Source of the DNA: an uncultured Lachnospiraceae bacterium
GTDB lineage: Bacteria > Bacillota > Clostridia > Lachnospirales > Lachnospiraceae
Direction of reading: 5' to 3'
DNA length: 46,797 nucleotides
Assembly: GCA_947630595.1 (NCBI GenBank)
Contig: CANRIG010000017.1
Location: 1-46,797, forward strand
Positions 42,526 through 46,797 of this stretch are shown here, in pieces. Under the pieces are notes generated by a model. It was not told the origin of the DNA. It made no database searches and saw nothing but the letters and a program-made list of their open reading frames with translations. The stretch's first letter is position 1. Each line of letters opens with the position of its first letter. Both the position numbers and the translations under genes were made by a program.

Positions 42526-43485
42526 TCACTCTGCATCGAGCATCTGCTTTTCAATGTGGAGCGTGAGGTTGTTGACCACGTCGTGAATGCTGCCCTGCAT
42601 CGAGCAGCCGGCCGCGCGCACATGGCCGCCGCCGCCGAAGTAGCTGGCAATGACGCTCACGTCCACCCGGCTGCGGGAGCGGAGACTGACCTTGTAGGTG
42701 CGCGGGCTCGTCTCGTAGAGGAAAATCGCCACCTCGACGCCGGTGGTGCCCATCAGCGTCTCCACAATCCCCTCCATGTCCGCGGGCGCAACCCCGTAAA
42801 AGTCCATCTCCTTCTGGCGCACCGCGCTGAATATGACCTTTTTGTCCATAATCAGAATGCTTTCCAGCAGCGCGCGGCCGAGTATCTGTTTCTGATGGTA
42901 TGTCTTGTCGTAATATGTGTCGTTGATGATCGCGGAACAGTCAACGCCCTTGCGCATCAGCCGCGCCGCCACCTCCATCGTCCGCGGGGAGGTGCAGGAG
43001 TGGCGGAACACGCCGGTGTCATGTACAATCCCCATGTACAGCGCGGCCGCCGTCTCCAGGGGGATTTTTTCTTCCTCCAGAATCCCGAACATCAGCTCGG
43101 AGGTCGAGCTGGCGTCGGGCACGATGTAATTGACATCCGCGAAGCCCGGGTTGCTGATGTGGTGATCCACGCAGACCGTCCGCCCGGCCGCCTCCAGATA
43201 GGGCTTCGCCTTGCCCAGCCGCCGCTCATCCGCGCAGTCCAGGCTGAAAAAGACGTCGAACGGGGGCCGCGGCCCGAAGCTGGTGCTGATCTGACCCACG
43301 CCCGGTATGCTCCGGTATGCCTCCGGAACCTCTTCCAGATAAACCGACGCCATGACCGACGGGTAATTATGCCTCAGATAGTGGTACAGTCCCAGGCAGG
43401 CGCCGACGGCGTCCCCGTCCGGCCGCACATGGCCGGCGATGCCGACGGTCCGCACTCCCTTTAATTCTTCTGCCAGATTAATCAT
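42526..43485 (-). CDS. nrnA: DHH-family oligoribonuclease / pAp phosphatase
   Basis: A 319-residue DHH/DHHA1 phosphoesterase that degrades nano-RNAs and 3',5'-bisphosphonucleotides. Motifs: HVRPDGDAVGACLGL (21-35), SLDCAD, VDHHISN, then the C-terminal DHHA1 GGGGHVRAAG. Unlike the membrane GGDEF-linked versions it has no extra domains. The ATG at 43485 has GGGAGG at good distance and overlaps the end of rbfA by 8 bases. A TTG immediately before it is an alternative. The position between rbfA and truB is the standard Firmicutes order. Confidence 0.95.
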   Translation of the reverse strand: MINLAEELKGVRTVGIAGHVRPDGDAVGACLGLYHYLRHNYPSVMASVYLEEVPEAYRSIPGVGQISTSFGPRPPFDVFFSLDCADERRLGKAKPYLEAAGRTVCVDHHISNPGFADVNYIVPDASSTSELMFGILEEEKIPLETAAALYMGIVHDTGVFRHSCTSPRTMEVAARLMRKGVDCSAIINDTYYDKTYHQKQILGRALLESILIMDKKVIFSAVRQKEMDFYGVAPADMEGIVETLMGTTGVEVAIFLYETSPRTYKVSLRSRSRVDVSVIASYFGGGGHVRAAGCSMQGSIHDVVNNLTLHIEKQMLDAE

Positions 43486-43867
43486 CAAATCCTCCCTTTT
43501 CGTCCTGATCCCGCTCCGGCTTTACCACCTCGTCGATCAGGCGCGTCATGTTCACGCCGTAGGCGATCGACTGATCGAGGATAAAACGGAGCTCCGGCGT
43601 GTTCCGCAGATTGACGCTCCCGGCGAGCTGGCGCCGGATGTAGCCCTCCGCGCTGCGCAGCCCCACCAGCGTATCCGCGGCCGCCTGTTCGTCTCCAAGT
43701 ACCGATATATAAGCCTTACATGTTTTCAGATCAGGGGCCACCTCGACGGCCACCACCGAAGTCATGGGCGCGATGCGCGGGTCTTTGATCTCATTCTGGA
43801 TAATCAAGGACAGCTCTTTTTGGACTTCGCCGTTGATCCTGGTGTTTTTGATGCTGTTTTTTCTCAT
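43478..43867 (-). CDS. rbfA: Ribosome-binding factor A
   Basis: A 129-residue KH-fold protein that helps mature the 16S rRNA 5' end and cold adaptation. The start MRKNSIKNTRINGEVQKELSLII is typical, followed by KDPRIAPMTSVVAVEVAPDLKTCKAYISVLG and a C-terminal LRNTPELRFILDQSIAYG. The frame extends upstream to the end of infB, but the family start and spacing of 22 bp after infB support 43867. Length is normal. Confidence 0.97.
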   Translation of the reverse strand: MRKNSIKNTRINGEVQKELSLIIQNEIKDPRIAPMTSVVAVEVAPDLKTCKAYISVLGDEQAAADTLVGLRSAEGYIRRQLAGSVNLRNTPELRFILDQSIAYGVNMTRLIDEVVKPERDQDEKGGFDD

Positions 43868-43889
43868 TGATACGCCTGCTTTCCGGAAT

Positions 43890-46797
<2,908 letters not shown>

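Overview
The window looks like a chromosomal segment from a gut-type Clostridia, most likely Lachnospiraceae. The evidence is a complete infB-rbfA-nrnA-truB-ribF-rpsO-pnp block, a SCIFF peptide gene with its radical-SAM maturase placed next to a fused secDF, canonical AGGAGG-type ribosome sites, and promoters of the TTGACA-17-TATAAT type. Assignment below family level is not supported from sequence alone. Almost everything is on the minus strand. Only a GDSL hydrolase and the tyrA-aroA pair are on the plus strand.

Region 1 (752-18952, minus) is a surface-polysaccharide locus. In transcription order it has: an unusually long membrane protein that looks like two O-antigen polymerase/ligase modules joined; a WecG/TagA/CpsF glycosyltransferase; three GT4 glycosyltransferases; a Wzm/Wzt ABC exporter with a C-terminal glycan-binding domain; an AT-rich cassette (two more GT4 enzymes, two small accessory proteins, a GT39/ArnT-like membrane transferase); a membrane-bound NDP-sugar 4,6-dehydratase; and a Wzz-like chain-length protein with a degenerate kinase-like tail. 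A sigma-70 family factor lies just upstream (19083-19844). The most striking signal is a promoter in front of the dehydratase-wzz pair: perfect TTGACA and TATAAT boxes are separated by only 15 bp, and 8 of those bp are a pure G tract. This is the architecture of slipped-strand phase-variable promoters.

Region 2 (20677-29475, minus) holds leuS, recJ, secDF, scfB and scfA. recJ carries an in-frame 13-residue minisatellite between its catalytic halves. Region 3 (29787-35260) holds a GDSL esterase, a divergent EF-G paralogue with altered GTPase motifs, and the tyrA-aroA aromatic operon, which ends in a textbook terminator. Region 4 (35341-46797, minus) is the translation/RNA-processing operon from infB (cut by the window end) to pnp. 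It ends in a terminator and is followed by a large lipoprotein with Glu/Thr repeats, two SH3-like domains and an ABC_sub_bind-like C-terminus.

A theme through the window is slippage-type DNA. Intergenic arrays have units of 14, 71, 23, 16-17, about 53 and about 35 bp. In-frame arrays occur in recJ (39 bp), the lipoprotein (about 114 bp) and infB (24 and 63 bp). Some may be functional (length-variable proteins, an on/off promoter) and some may simply be minisatellite drift in this lineage.
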